Source: Azospirillum sp. TSO35-2 (GTDB lineage Bacteria > Pseudomonadota > Alphaproteobacteria > Azospirillales > Azospirillaceae). From it: DNA of 64,000 nt. Made by a program: the position numbers and the translations under genes. Below, piece after piece: positions 8,007-16,198 of the stretch. Position 1 is the first letter of the stretch; each line of letters starts with the position of its first letter. Below the pieces are notes generated by a model. The model had not been told where the DNA came from, ran no database searches, and saw only the letters and a list, made by a program, of their open reading frames with translations. The DNA is taken from positions 356,545 through 420,544 of the forward strand of contig NZ_LGRA01000013.1 in NCBI RefSeq assembly GCF_003116095.1, given 5' to 3'.

Positions 8007-8882
8007 ATGACTTCAGTGTCCATCGTGGAACGTGGCGGTGGCCCCCCCCAACGCCGACGACGCCGCGGCGGCGGCTTCTCCTACGTCCTTCCGGCGCTTG
8101 TCCTGCTATTGATCGTATTCGTCCTGCCGGTCCTGCTCCTCTTGCTGCGCAGCGTCACGGAGCCGGAGCTAGGGCTCCAGAATTACCGGGAGCTGGTGGA
8201 GTCGGCGACTTATGGCCGGGTCTTCCTCAACACCTTTCTGGTTTCGAGCGTGGTGACGGCGATCACGGTTCTGGTCGGCTTCCCCATCGCCTGGCTTCTG
8301 GTGATCCTGCCGAAACGCTGGGCCGACCTGCTGTTCGGGATCATCATTCTGTCGATGTGGACCAACCTGTTGGCCCGCACCTACGCCTGGATGGTGCTGC
8401 TGCAACGGACCGGCGTTATCAACAAGACGCTGATCGGGCTTGGCATCATCGACGAGCCCCTGACGCTGGTGAACAATCTGGTCGGCGTCACCATCGGCAT
8501 GACCTACATCATGCTGCCCTTCATCATCCTTCCGTTGGTGACGACGATGCGCGGCATCGAGCCCGACTTGCTGCGTGCCGCGGCACTGTGCGGAGCCGGG
8601 CGGCTCGATGCCTTCCGTCGCGTGCTGCTGCCACTATCGCTGCCGGGAATCGCGGCCGGTGGGCTGATGACCTTCGTGATGTCGCTCGGCTATTTCGTTA
8701 CGCCGTCGCTGCTCGGCGGCACGTCGAACATGATGGCGGCGGAACTGATCGCCCAGTTGATTCAGTCGCTGCTGAACTGGGGCATGGGCGGGGCTGCTGC
8801 CTTTGCGCTGCTGGTCCTGACTCTGGCGCTCTACGCGCTGCAACTTCGGCTGTTCCGGCGCACACAAGCGGGGAGGGCGTGA
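8007..8882 (+). CDS. ABC transporter permease, PotB type
   Basis: A 291-residue inner-membrane protein with about six hydrophobic segments, starting with FSYVLPALVLLLIVFVLPVL at residues 24-43. The cytoplasmic EAA-like loop reads DLLRAAALCGAGRLDAFRRVLLPLSLPG, which couples to the ATPase. The Arg-rich N-terminal stretch (RRRRGG) fits the positive-inside rule. It starts 136 bp after the binding-protein gene and is followed by the second permease after one base, giving a heterodimeric channel. Confidence 0.92.
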   Translation: MTSVSIVERGGGPPQRRRRRGGGFSYVLPALVLLLIVFVLPVLLLLLRSVTEPELGLQNYRELVESATYGRVFLNTFLVSSVVTAITVLVGFPIAWLLVILPKRWADLLFGIIILSMWTNLLARTYAWMVLLQRTGVINKTLIGLGIIDEPLTLVNNLVGVTIGMTYIMLPFIILPLVTTMRGIEPDLLRAAALCGAGRLDAFRRVLLPLSLPGIAAGGLMTFVMSLGYFVTPSLLGGTSNMMAAELIAQLIQSLLNWGMGGAAAFALLVLTLALYALQLRLFRRTQAGRA

Positions 8883-8883
8883 C

Positions 8884-9681
8884 ATGCTGCTGGATTTCCA
8901 TCGGCTGGGCGGGCTGAAATGGGTGCTGGTCGGCATCGGCCTGTTCGTTGCGGCCTTCCTGCTCCTCCCAATCCTGTTCACGGTCGCGCTGTCCTTCGGC
9001 TCCTCACAATGGCTGGTCTTCCCGCCGCCGTCCTGGACGCTGCGCTGGTACGAGGAACTGTTCGCCGATTCCCGCTGGATCGACTCTACCCTGACCAGCC
9101 TGCAATGCGCTGTGCTGGTGACCATCCTCTCGGTCAGTCTTGGCCTGCTGGCCAGCTTCGGGCTGGTGCGCGGCAGCTTTCCGGGGCGTGAGGCGATACG
9201 GGCGATGTTCCTGATGCCGATGATCATGCCGGTGATCGTGGTGGCAGTGGCGCTCTACGCCTTCTTCCTGCGCCTGGGCCTGGGTGGGACTCTGTTCGGC
9301 TTCGTCCTGGCCCACACGGTCATCGCGCTTCCGCTGGCGATCACCTCGATCTGCAACGCGCTGGAACGCTTCGACAAGTCCATCGAGGACGCGGCAGTCC
9401 TGTGCGGGGCCAACCCATGGGAGGCCAAGCTGCGCATCACCCTCCCGGCGATCCGCGAAGGCCTGTTCGGCGCCGCCGTCTTCGCCTTCCTCACCTCGTG
9501 GGATGAGGTGGTGATCGCGATCTTCATGGCCAGCCCGACCCTGCAGACGCTTCCCGTCCACATCTGGGGAACGCTGCGGCAGGATTTGACCCCGGTGGTT
9601 GCGGCGGCCTCCACCTTGCTTCTTCTGTTCACGCTGGCGCTGATGCTCGTCGCCGCCTGGTTCCGTGGGAGAACGAAATGA
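8884..9681 (+). CDS. ABC transporter permease, PotC type
   Basis: A 265-residue inner-membrane permease with six predicted transmembrane segments (first GIGLFVAAFLLLPILFTVAL) and the EAA loop SIEDAAVLCGANPWEAKLRITLPAI. It starts one base after the upstream permease stop and its stop overlaps the start of the ATPase gene, so the three proteins are translationally coupled. Confidence 0.92.
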   Translation: MLLDFHRLGGLKWVLVGIGLFVAAFLLLPILFTVALSFGSSQWLVFPPPSWTLRWYEELFADSRWIDSTLTSLQCAVLVTILSVSLGLLASFGLVRGSFPGREAIRAMFLMPMIMPVIVVAVALYAFFLRLGLGGTLFGFVLAHTVIALPLAITSICNALERFDKSIEDAAVLCGANPWEAKLRITLPAIREGLFGAAVFAFLTSWDEVVIAIFMASPTLQTLPVHIWGTLRQDLTPVVAAASTLLLLFTLALMLVAAWFRGRTK

Positions 9682-10775
9682 TGCCCTTCCTCGATATCCG
9701 TAACATCAAGAAATCCTACGGCGGCACAGTCGCAGTCCAGGACGTGAACCTGACAGTCGGTCGCGGCGAGTTCATCACCTTCCTGGGGCCGTCGGGCTCA
9801 GGCAAGAGCACAACGCTCTACGTCATTGCCGGCTTCCTCGACCCCACAGAAGGCGACGTGCTCCTTCAGGGAAAGTCGCTCCTGTCCGTGCCCTCGCACA
9901 AGCGCAACATTGGCATGGTCTTTCAGCGCTACACCCTGTTCCCGCATCTGACGGTGGCGGAGAATGTGGCCTTCCCGCTGCGGGTTCGCCGGATGCCGGC
10001 GGTCGACATCCAGGCGAAGGTGGCCGAGATGATCCGGCTGGCGCGATTGGAAAAGGTGCAGGACCGCCTGCCCAGCCAATTGTCGGGCGGCCAGCAGCAG
10101 CGCGTCGCGCTCGCCCGTGCGCTGGTCTACAACCCGCCGGTCCTGCTGATGGATGAGCCCCTGTCGGCGCTGGACAAGAAGCTGCGCGAGGAAATCCAGT
10201 TCGAGATCAAGCGCATCCACCAGGAAACCGGGGTGACGATCCTCTACGTCACCCATGACCAGGAGGAATCGCTGCGCCTGTCCGACCGGATCGCCGTGTT
10301 CAGCCAGGGGCGGATCGACCAGATCGGCACCAGCACCGAGCTGTACCAGAATCCGGCCACCCAGTTCGTCGCCGGCTTTGTCGGCAACTCCGATTTCCTG
10401 TCCTGCCGGATCGACCGGGTGGACGGGCATCACGCGCAGATCGTGCTGCCAAATGGTGCAGTCGTCGGCGGCGTCCGCTCCCACGGCAGCGTCAAGGCGG
10501 GCGCAGCCGGAACGCTGATGCTGCGACCCGAACGCGTTCGCATTCGGGCCTGCACTGGCGAGGGGAGCGATACCGGCATGGCGGTGACCGTCCGCGACAT
10601 CACGTTCCTCGGCGACAACACCCACTTCTCGGTCGAGACCGACTGGAAGCAGAGCATGGCGATCCGCGTTCCCTTTGGCCGCACCGGTGCCGAGGGGCTG
10701 GCGGTGGGCGGACGAGCGCGCATCGACTGGGTGGCCGAGGATGCGCATGTGTTCGACAGCGTGGCGCAGGTGTAA
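9678..10775 (+). CDS. ABC transporter ATP-binding protein, PotA type
   Basis: A 365-residue ATPase with Walker [10 protein letters not shown] (about residue 36), Q-loop [14 protein letters not shown], signature LSGGQQQR, Walker [12 protein letters not shown] and switch His in VTHDQEE. The C-terminal 110 residues form a TOBE-type regulatory domain ([11 protein letters not shown]), as in PotA and other OTCN-class importers. The ATG at 9678 overlaps the permease stop by 4 bp; a second ATG follows at 9681. It is the last intact gene of the operon; insertion-element debris begins 13 bp downstream. Confidence 0.93.
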   Translation: MMPFLDIRNIKKSYGGTVAVQDVNLTVGRGEFITFLGPSGSGKSTTLYVIAGFLDPTEGDVLLQGKSLLSVPSHKRNIGMVFQRYTLFPHLTVAENVAFPLRVRRMPAVDIQAKVAEMIRLARLEKVQDRLPSQLSGGQQQRVALARALVYNPPVLLMDEPLSALDKKLREEIQFEIKRIHQETGVTILYVTHDQEESLRLSDRIAVFSQGRIDQIGTSTELYQNPATQFVAGFVGNSDFLSCRIDRVDGHHAQIVLPNGAVVGGVRSHGSVKAGAAGTLMLRPERVRIRACTGEGSDTGMAVTVRDITFLGDNTHFSVETDWKQSMAIRVPFGRTGAEGLAVGGRARIDWVAEDAHVFDSVAQV

Positions 10776-10787
10776 AGGACTGGATGG

Positions 10788-11008
10788 TTCCCCGGCGCAG
10801 CTCGCAGACGATGGCGCGCTCCTCCTCGGAGGCCCGCCACCGTAGATGGCTTAGGGCGGGCGGAATGGTCCTGGCAATCCTGCACGCCCCGCCGCCGCCA
10901 TTTCCGGATGGCTTCGGTGCTCACGCCGTAGCGTTTGGCCAGCACGCCCGAAGGCTCGGCGGATAAGGCGATGGCGGCGCGCACGGCCGGGTCGGCTTTG
11001 CTCATCAT
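10788..11008 (-). pseudogene. IS481-type transposase remnant, truncated and frameshifted
   Basis: The minus strand from ATG 11008 encodes SKADPAVRAAIALSAEPSGVLAKRYGVSTEAIRKWRRR, the helix-turn-helix start of an IS481-like transposase. After DHSARP the family sequence continues only in another frame (HLRWRASEEERAIVCELRR), showing a frameshift, and it then ends at the ABC gene. The rest of the roughly 300-residue protein is absent. No function is expected. Confidence 0.7.
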
Positions 11009-11216
11009 GGCTTCGACGGACAGGTCTGCGCCGAGTTCGGGCGCGCGGACGCATGACGTTATAAGGCGTCGCTCGAACCACGCGCAGTATTCCCAAATAG
11101 CCCAACAGCTCACGTCCCGACAACGTTCCGCAACCAAACAGTTAGGGTCCGGACCCATAAAGAGCCTTTTCCGCAGGGAGTCGTTGTGATTCAACGCCCT
11201 GGAAAGGGGCTTTGCG

Positions 11217-11555
11217 ATGAGCGACGGTCAGTTTTGGTTGACGGTGGAGCAGTTTGGGCGGCTTGAGCCGCACCTTCCGCGCGACATCCGAGGCAAGCCG
11301 CGGGTGGATGATCGCCGTGTGATCAGCGGGATCGTCCATATGCTGAAGTCGGGCGGGCGCTGGGCGGATGCTCCAGCGGTCTACGGCCCGCGCAAGACGC
11401 TCTACAACCGCTTCGTCCGTTGGGCGGCCAAGGGTTTGTGGGAAGACATCTTCCATGCCTTGGCCGTAGCGGGTGGCCCGCCGGCCCAGGTGATGATCGA
11501 CTCCACGGCGGTGCGCGCCCATCGTTCGGCAAGACGCCCAGCGCATGCTCCTTGA
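11217..11555 (+). pseudogene. IS5-family (IS427-like) transposase, 3'-truncated
   Basis: The frame starts at ATG 11217 (MSDGQFWLTVEQFGRLEPHLP) and follows the IS5/IS427 N-terminal domain through GIVHMLKSGGRWADAP and QVMIDSTAVRAHRSA, which contains the first catalytic Asp. Similarity stops near 11533, where the family would continue into the Gly-rich segment; instead RRPAHAP and a stop appear. About half to two-thirds of the protein is lost. An end-like stretch with TCCGGACCC lies near 11148, but no paired inverted repeat is seen. Confidence 0.75.
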
Positions 11556-11586
11556 CCGTCCGATATTATACAGTGATACTGTATAA
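11552..11586 (+). promoter_or_regulatory. Predicted sigma-70 promoter overlapped by 21-bp palindromic operator
   Basis: TTGACC (11552-11557) and GATACT (11575-11580) are separated by 17 bp. The palindrome TTATACAGT-GAT-ACTGTATAA (11566-11586) covers the -10 region, so a bound repressor would block RNA polymerase. It lies about 50 bp before the GTG start of the SnoaL-like gene. The MarR or TetR protein encoded downstream are candidate ligands; neither is proven. Confidence 0.65.
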
Positions 11587-11636
11587 ATTCCGGGCTTGGC
11601 CGCCGTCAGGCGTGCTGGTAACAGAAGGAGGGGCAT

Positions 11637-12047
11637 GTGACGCAAGCCAACAAGGATGTGGTCCGCCGTTTCAACACCGAGGTGATCGTTGCCGGGAACC
11701 GCGAGGCGTTTGAAGCGCTCATGGCTCCCGACTTTGTAAACCGGTCCGCCCCCTCGGGTGCGCCGGACGGTCCGGAGAGCCTGTGGAATACCTTCCAATA
11801 CGTCCTGCGGCCGGCGCTTTCGGAGTTGTCGGTGACGATCCATGACCAGATCGCCGACGGCAACAAGGTGACGACGCGCAAGACGATCACCGGCGTCCAC
11901 ACCGGCCCGTTCATGGGGATTGAAGCGACCGGACAGCCAATCCAGATCGACGTCATCGACATCGTCCGCGTCGCCGACGGCCGCTACGCCGAGCATTGGG
12001 GGATAAACACTCTGCCGAGCGTCCTGGCGCAGCTCAAGGGCGGCTGA
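11637..12047 (+). CDS. SnoaL-like / ester cyclase family protein
   Basis: A 136-residue NTF2-fold protein: ANKDVVRRFNTEVIVAGNREAFEALMAPDFVNRS, then GPFMGIEATGQPIQIDVIDIVRVADGRYAEHWG, the SnoaL/ester-cyclase pattern. The start is GTG 11637, supported by AGGAGGGG 3-10 bp upstream; an ATG three bases earlier runs into a stop at once. Such cytoplasmic proteins act on small polar or aromatic substrates as cyclases, isomerases or hydrolases, but many are unassigned. It stands alone, tail to tail with a MarR gene. Confidence 0.82.
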   Translation: MTQANKDVVRRFNTEVIVAGNREAFEALMAPDFVNRSAPSGAPDGPESLWNTFQYVLRPALSELSVTIHDQIADGNKVTTRKTITGVHTGPFMGIEATGQPIQIDVIDIVRVADGRYAEHWGINTLPSVLAQLKGG

Positions 12048-12062
12048 ACCCCCGATCACGCA

Positions 12063-12515
12063 TCAGCTCTCAGGCGCAGCGCTCATCCGCGCCAGCAGAC
12101 GGATCGACGCGCGGAGAAGCTCGCGTTCCTCGCGCGAGAGCTGCGTGCGGATCATCGTTTCAATGCGTGAACCGCGGGCGCCGCGCTCCCGCGCCAGCTC
12201 CTCGCGCCCGGCGTTTGACAGCGCGAAAAGCTGGCTGCGGCGGTCGGCAGGATTGGCACTGCGCTGAACAAGGCCGGCCTCTTCCAACTGTGCCACGATC
12301 AGGCGCATCGTCTGGTGTTTCACATTTCTCAGCTGCGCCAGCGTTGCAATGTTCATGGCGCCACCACGTTCCAGGTAGCCGAGCGTCTCGGACTGCGCCG
12401 TTCTCGGCGTGTTGGCGTCACCGCGTACCGCACGCACGAAGTTGCCGATGGTACGCCGCAGGTCTTCCGACAACATCGTTGCATCCAGATCGGGCACGCT
12501 GTCCTGCTTGTCCAT
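12063..12515 (-). CDS. MarR-family transcriptional regulator
   Basis: A 150-residue winged-helix protein. The recognition region is about residues 50-105 (MNIATLAQLRNVKHQTMRLIVAQLEEAGLVQRSANPADRRSQ split as NIATLAQLRNVKHQT and EAGLVQRSANPADRRS), followed by dimerisation helices (LSREERELLRASIRLLARM). The start at 12515 has GGAG upstream; longer in-frame extensions reach into the neighbouring gene and show no family similarity. It is downstream of a TetR gene on the same strand (119 bp gap) and convergent with the SnoaL-like gene, whose palindromic promoter is a plausible target. Confidence 0.9.
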   Translation of the reverse strand: MDKQDSVPDLDATMLSEDLRRTIGNFVRAVRGDANTPRTAQSETLGYLERGGAMNIATLAQLRNVKHQTMRLIVAQLEEAGLVQRSANPADRRSQLFALSNAGREELARERGARGSRIETMIRTQLSREERELLRASIRLLARMSAAPES

Positions 12516-12633
12516 GACCGTCCGTCTCCAGCTCCGCTGGATCAGTCTCATACCACCGGCCGCCCTCCGCCGGAACGCCCGACCAAAACCTTCTTCATGA
12601 TGGATAAACCGGTGGCATCGTCGCTTGTCAGCA

Positions 12634-13329
12634 TCAGCTCCCGCCGCCTCGGTGCAACAGCGTCGCATCCGGCTCCTGCCTCGTGGCGATTGCCGTCACC
12701 GGCAGCGCGATCAGCCGGCGCAGTTGGTCCAGCCCCTTCTGGGGATCGCCGGGAGCGGTGACGATCCATTCGCGGATGCAGGAGGTGTAGATCGCGAACA
12801 GCGTGTCCGCCGCCGTGACGACGTCGACGTCCGCGGCAATGCGCCCTGCGCTCTGCTGTGCAGCCAGCCACATGGCCAGCTCCCCCTTCGTCTGGGCCCG
12901 GCGCTCGACGATCAGTTCGACATGCGGGTTGTCGCCGTAAAATTCGAGCTGCTGCAGGACCAGCTTGCTCAATTGCGGATGCCTGGACCAAAAGATGTAG
13001 AGCATGCCGAACGCCGCGACGATCTGGTCGGCCAGCGGCAGGTCCGGCGCCACGCGGTCGAACAGGGGCGGCATGCTTCTCAACTCGTCCACATAGACCA
13101 TGGCGAGCAGGCCGGTCTTGTCGGTGGCATAGGCAAAGACAGTCCCGAAGCCGACATCCGCTTCCCGCGCCACCTCGCGCAGGGTCGTCTCATCGAATCC
13201 CTTTTCGACGAACAGCCTGCGTGCGGCCTGACGGATCAGGTGGTCCTTTTCCAGCTTCTTGCGTTCGCGAAGCCCCATCGGCGGCTTCCGGTCGGCCTGC
13301 GCGGCGGCGGCGGTCACCGATCGCTTCAT
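12634..13329 (-). CDS. TetR/AcrR-family transcriptional regulator
   Basis: A 231-residue regulator with an N-terminal TetR helix-turn-helix (about 22-70; IRQAARRLFVEKGFDETTL and VAREADVGFGTVFAYATDK) and a helical ligand-binding domain. The start at 13329 (MKRSVTAAA) follows GGAGAGGA with good spacing, and is preferred over ATGs further upstream at 13422. It is divergent from the MFS transporter gene, with 552 bp between, and may control that exporter or importer. Confidence 0.9.
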   Translation of the reverse strand: MKRSVTAAAAQADRKPPMGLRERKKLEKDHLIRQAARRLFVEKGFDETTLREVAREADVGFGTVFAYATDKTGLLAMVYVDELRSMPPLFDRVAPDLPLADQIVAAFGMLYIFWSRHPQLSKLVLQQLEFYGDNPHVELIVERRAQTKGELAMWLAAQQSAGRIAADVDVVTAADTLFAIYTSCIREWIVTAPGDPQKGLDQLRRLIALPVTAIATRQEPDATLLHRGGGS

Positions 13330-13422
13330 CTGGTCCTCTCCCCTGCTTCTCTCGACCATGGCCGGCATGATGCGCTGATCGAAACCGATCGCGCTCATTA
13401 TAACGACTAGCCCCCACCTCAC

Positions 13423-13881
13423 AACCCGTCGGTCCGTCGGTCCATAGGTTTACGAACAAAACAATTCGTCAGCCGAATTGCCTGTTGACGGGAAAAAACG
13501 ATCATGATCTATTTTGATCGCGTTAGGGATGGACGCGCGGCGGCCGGGGGAAAGGCGATGACGTTTCCAGTCGGGTCCGAACGGTTCCAGGAAGAGCGGG
13601 GCAGGGCGCGGCGCGGTGTGCCGGACACGCCGCCGCCCGCCGCTTTCAAGGTCGAGCGGGCCATCCGCTTCTCGCCCGGCGGTCCCTGGGCATCCGGCTG
13701 ATCGGGCAGCAGGACGAGACCGTCCGTCCATCCGCTCAGCTGAGCGTGATGGCGAGGCGCCTCGACACCGTCACCGCCATTCCCATTCCCCGGCACCCCG
13801 CACCGCCCGAGCCAGCGATCCGCAGAAGATCGACGGGCCGCATGCCACTGCAACGAACCATGATTTCCGATGGGAGGAACC
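13423..13881. promoter_or_regulatory. Long divergent intergenic region upstream of the MFS gene
   Basis: It holds a tandem GTCGGTCC repeat near 13428-13443, an inverted repeat ACGAA-N8-TTCGT at 13452-13469, and a possible promoter TTGACG (13485-13490) with TCTATT (13508-13513) at 17 bp facing the transporter. CGATCA-N10-TGATCG surrounds the -10. A 65-codon frame at 13504-13701 shows no recognisable domain and is not called. The predicted leader to the MFS start would be over 350 nt. Confidence 0.45.
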
Positions 13882-15210
13882 ATGTGCTCTGACCGAGTTG
13901 CGACCGCGATCCCGCTTCCGGCGGCGGGCGGCAAAGTCTTCTATGGCTGGTGGATTGTCGTCTGCGCCGTCGTCGGGCTGGCGTTCGGCGCCAGCGCGAT
14001 CAGCCTGTTCACCTTCGGCGTCTTCGTCCGTCCGCTGGAGCTGGAGTTCGGCTGGACGCGCGGCGAGCTTTCGCTGGGCGTCACCACCATCACCTGCATG
14101 TCGGTGCTGCTGTCGCCGCTGCACGGGCTGGTCATCGACCGCTTCGGTGTCCGGCGCACGCTGATCCCCTCCATCCTGCTCTTCGGCCTCGGCGTCATGA
14201 CGATGAGCACGCTGGCCGGCAGCATCTGGCAGTTCTACGGGATGTGGGCGCTGATCACGCTGGTCGGCATCATCACATGGCCGATGTCCTATTCACGCGC
14301 GCTCGTCGCGTGGTTCGACCGCCAGCGTGGGCTGGCCATCGGCGTCGGTCTGGCCGGGGTGGGGCTGGGAACCATCATCCTGCCGGTCATCGCGCAGTCG
14401 ATCATCGCCGCCTATGGCTGGCGCATGGCCTACATCTGGCTTGGTGGACTGGTGCTCGTGACGACGCTGCCGCTGATCGCCCTGCGCTTCCGCGACACGC
14501 CGGCCGAGCTGGGCCTGCAGCCGGACGGGGAGACCGACGGGCAGGCCGCGCTGGGCGGACGCGGGGCGCGCAGCGGCTTCACCTTCCGCCAGTCGGTGCG
14601 GCTGCCGAGCTTCTGGTGCATCGTCGCGGTCTTCTTCCTGGTCGGAGGCGTCACCACGGCGATGATCCAGCATCAGGTGCCCATGCTGATCGACCGCGGC
14701 ATCTCCCCGCAGAAGGCCGCCTTCGTCCAGTCCGCCTTCGGCTTCGCCATCCTGGTCGGACGCATCGCCGGCGGCTATCTGATGGACCGCCTGTTTGCCC
14801 CCCACGTCGCCATCGCCTTCTTCATCGGGCCGGTGCTCGGCCTCAGCTTCTACGCTTTGGGGGCGACGGGCGAGCTTGCCTATCTCAGCGCCGCGCTGGT
14901 CGGCCTTGCGGTCGGGGCGGAATTCGACCTGATCTCCTACCTGACCAGCCGCTATTTCGGCCAGCGGTCCTTCGGCGCCCTCTACGGCATCATCTTCAGC
15001 GCGTTCCAACTGGGCAGCGGACTGGCCGCGGCGGGTCTGGGTTTCGCGGCGGCCCGCTTCGGCGGCTATTCGCAGCCGCTGTGGGTTCTCGTCGGCGCTA
15101 CGCTGCTGTCCATCGGGCTTCTAGCCCTGCTGCCCCGCAGGTTCGAGAGCATCGCTTACGAAGACGCAGCGATCTTGAAAGGCTATTTGGAAAACTCGGA
15201 GACCAGATGA
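13882..15210 (+). CDS. MFS transporter, oxalate/formate- or monocarboxylate-type
   Basis: A 442-residue inner-membrane protein with about 12 hydrophobic segments, beginning YGWWIVVCAVVGLAFGASA. The loop 2-3 motif LVIDRFGVRRTL and the N-terminal FGVFVRPLELEFGWTRGELS are typical of the OFA/monocarboxylate branch of the major facilitator superfamily. The start at 13882 is chosen because GGGAGGA lies 5-11 bp upstream, inside a longer frame from 13870. Its 3' end overlaps the convergent LysR gene by 28 bp. Substrate is probably an organic anion. Confidence 0.88.
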   Translation: MCSDRVATAIPLPAAGGKVFYGWWIVVCAVVGLAFGASAISLFTFGVFVRPLELEFGWTRGELSLGVTTITCMSVLLSPLHGLVIDRFGVRRTLIPSILLFGLGVMTMSTLAGSIWQFYGMWALITLVGIITWPMSYSRALVAWFDRQRGLAIGVGLAGVGLGTIILPVIAQSIIAAYGWRMAYIWLGGLVLVTTLPLIALRFRDTPAELGLQPDGETDGQAALGGRGARSGFTFRQSVRLPSFWCIVAVFFLVGGVTTAMIQHQVPMLIDRGISPQKAAFVQSAFGFAILVGRIAGGYLMDRLFAPHVAIAFFIGPVLGLSFYALGATGELAYLSAALVGLAVGAEFDLISYLTSRYFGQRSFGALYGIIFSAFQLGSGLAAAGLGFAAARFGGYSQPLWVLVGATLLSIGLLALLPRRFESIAYEDAAILKGYLENSETR

Positions 15211-16070
15211 TCAACGAAACTTCGAAGCTTGAGGGTTGCATAGCGGTTTGTCGGGTAGACCGCATGGATGGCCAGCTGGGTCGTCGCAAACCCCGGCAGC
15301 AGCGGCACCAACTTGCCGTCAGCGATCGGTTCGTCAAACACGAAGCCAGGACCGTAGGTGATGCCGGTTCCACTTAGGGCCGCGGCAAGCAGCATCTTCA
15401 TGTTGTTGGCGCGCATCCGAACCGGACCGTCGATCGCATGGCGCGTGCCGTCTTGCTCCGCGATGCTCCAGTCGCCCACGGAAACGGCGTCGCTGAAAGC
15501 CAGGCGCGGCGCGCGGCGCAAGTCGTCGATCGTTCGCGGCTCGCCATGCTGCTCTATGAAAGCCGGTGAGGCACAAAAGATCATTTTGCATGGGGCGAGG
15601 CGCCGCGCGACCAGATCGGAATCCCGAAGCTGCCCGATCCGGATTGCCACATCGACGCCCTCGGCGAGAAGATCGACGTAGCGGTCGTTCAGCATGACCT
15701 CGATCGACACCTCGGGATGGCGCGCCATATACCGGCCGATCACGCCGCCGAGGCACATCTCTCCGAAGGTGATGGGAGCCGCCAGGCGCAGCACGCCGCG
15801 CACCGCCGTCCGGGCGTCCGACGCCTCGCGCCTCGCCTCGTCATAGTCCTCGAGCAGGCGCTTGCATCGGGCATAATAGGCTCGCCCGGCTTCCGTCAGG
15901 ACAAGGCTGCGCGTGCTGCGCTGCATCAGGCGGACGTTCAGGTCCGCTTCGATCGCGGCGACGTGCTTGCCCGCCATCGAGGCCGAAAGGCCGAAACGGC
16001 GCGCGGCCGCGATCAGGCTGCCGTCCTCGGCCGCAGCGACGAAGACGGCCATGCTGGTCAGGCGATCCAT
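15183..16070 (-). CDS. LysR-family transcriptional regulator
   Basis: A 295-residue regulator with an N-terminal HTH (residues 1-60; MAVFVAAAEDGSLIAAARRFGLS split in place, then VRLMQRSTRSLVLTEAGRAYY) and a LysR substrate domain from about residue 90, of the CrgA/DmlR-like branch. It is divergent from an alpha/beta hydrolase gene 128 bp away, with a TTATC-N7-GATAA site between them, so it most likely controls that gene and itself. The 28-bp 3' overlap with the MFS gene could allow antisense interference. Confidence 0.92.
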   Translation of the reverse strand: MDRLTSMAVFVAAAEDGSLIAAARRFGLSASMAGKHVAAIEADLNVRLMQRSTRSLVLTEAGRAYYARCKRLLEDYDEARREASDARTAVRGVLRLAAPITFGEMCLGGVIGRYMARHPEVSIEVMLNDRYVDLLAEGVDVAIRIGQLRDSDLVARRLAPCKMIFCASPAFIEQHGEPRTIDDLRRAPRLAFSDAVSVGDWSIAEQDGTRHAIDGPVRMRANNMKMLLAAALSGTGITYGPGFVFDEPIADGKLVPLLPGFATTQLAIHAVYPTNRYATLKLRSFVDHLVSEFSK

Positions 16071-16093
16071 ATGCAGTCCATTCGATCCATGCG

Positions 16094-16110
16094 TTATCGA
16101 ATGCTGATAA
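16094..16110. promoter_or_regulatory. Probable LysR box (TTATC-N7-GATAA)
   Basis: This 17-bp inverted repeat contains the T-N11-A spacing typical of LysR-type binding sites. It lies 24 bp upstream of the lysR start and about 90 bp before the divergent hydrolase gene. Confidence 0.55.
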
Positions 16111-16198
16111 CAGATGATTGATTATAGATCAGCTGCACAAAGCTTAGCTCTCACGTCAGACGGCAGAGCCTCTGCCGGAGATGATGAAAGGGCTTTTC

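Noticed and set aside
13504-13701. A 65-codon frame in the leader of the MFS gene
   Set aside because: No good ribosome binding site, no similarity, and it lies just after a predicted promoter; more probably leader sequence.
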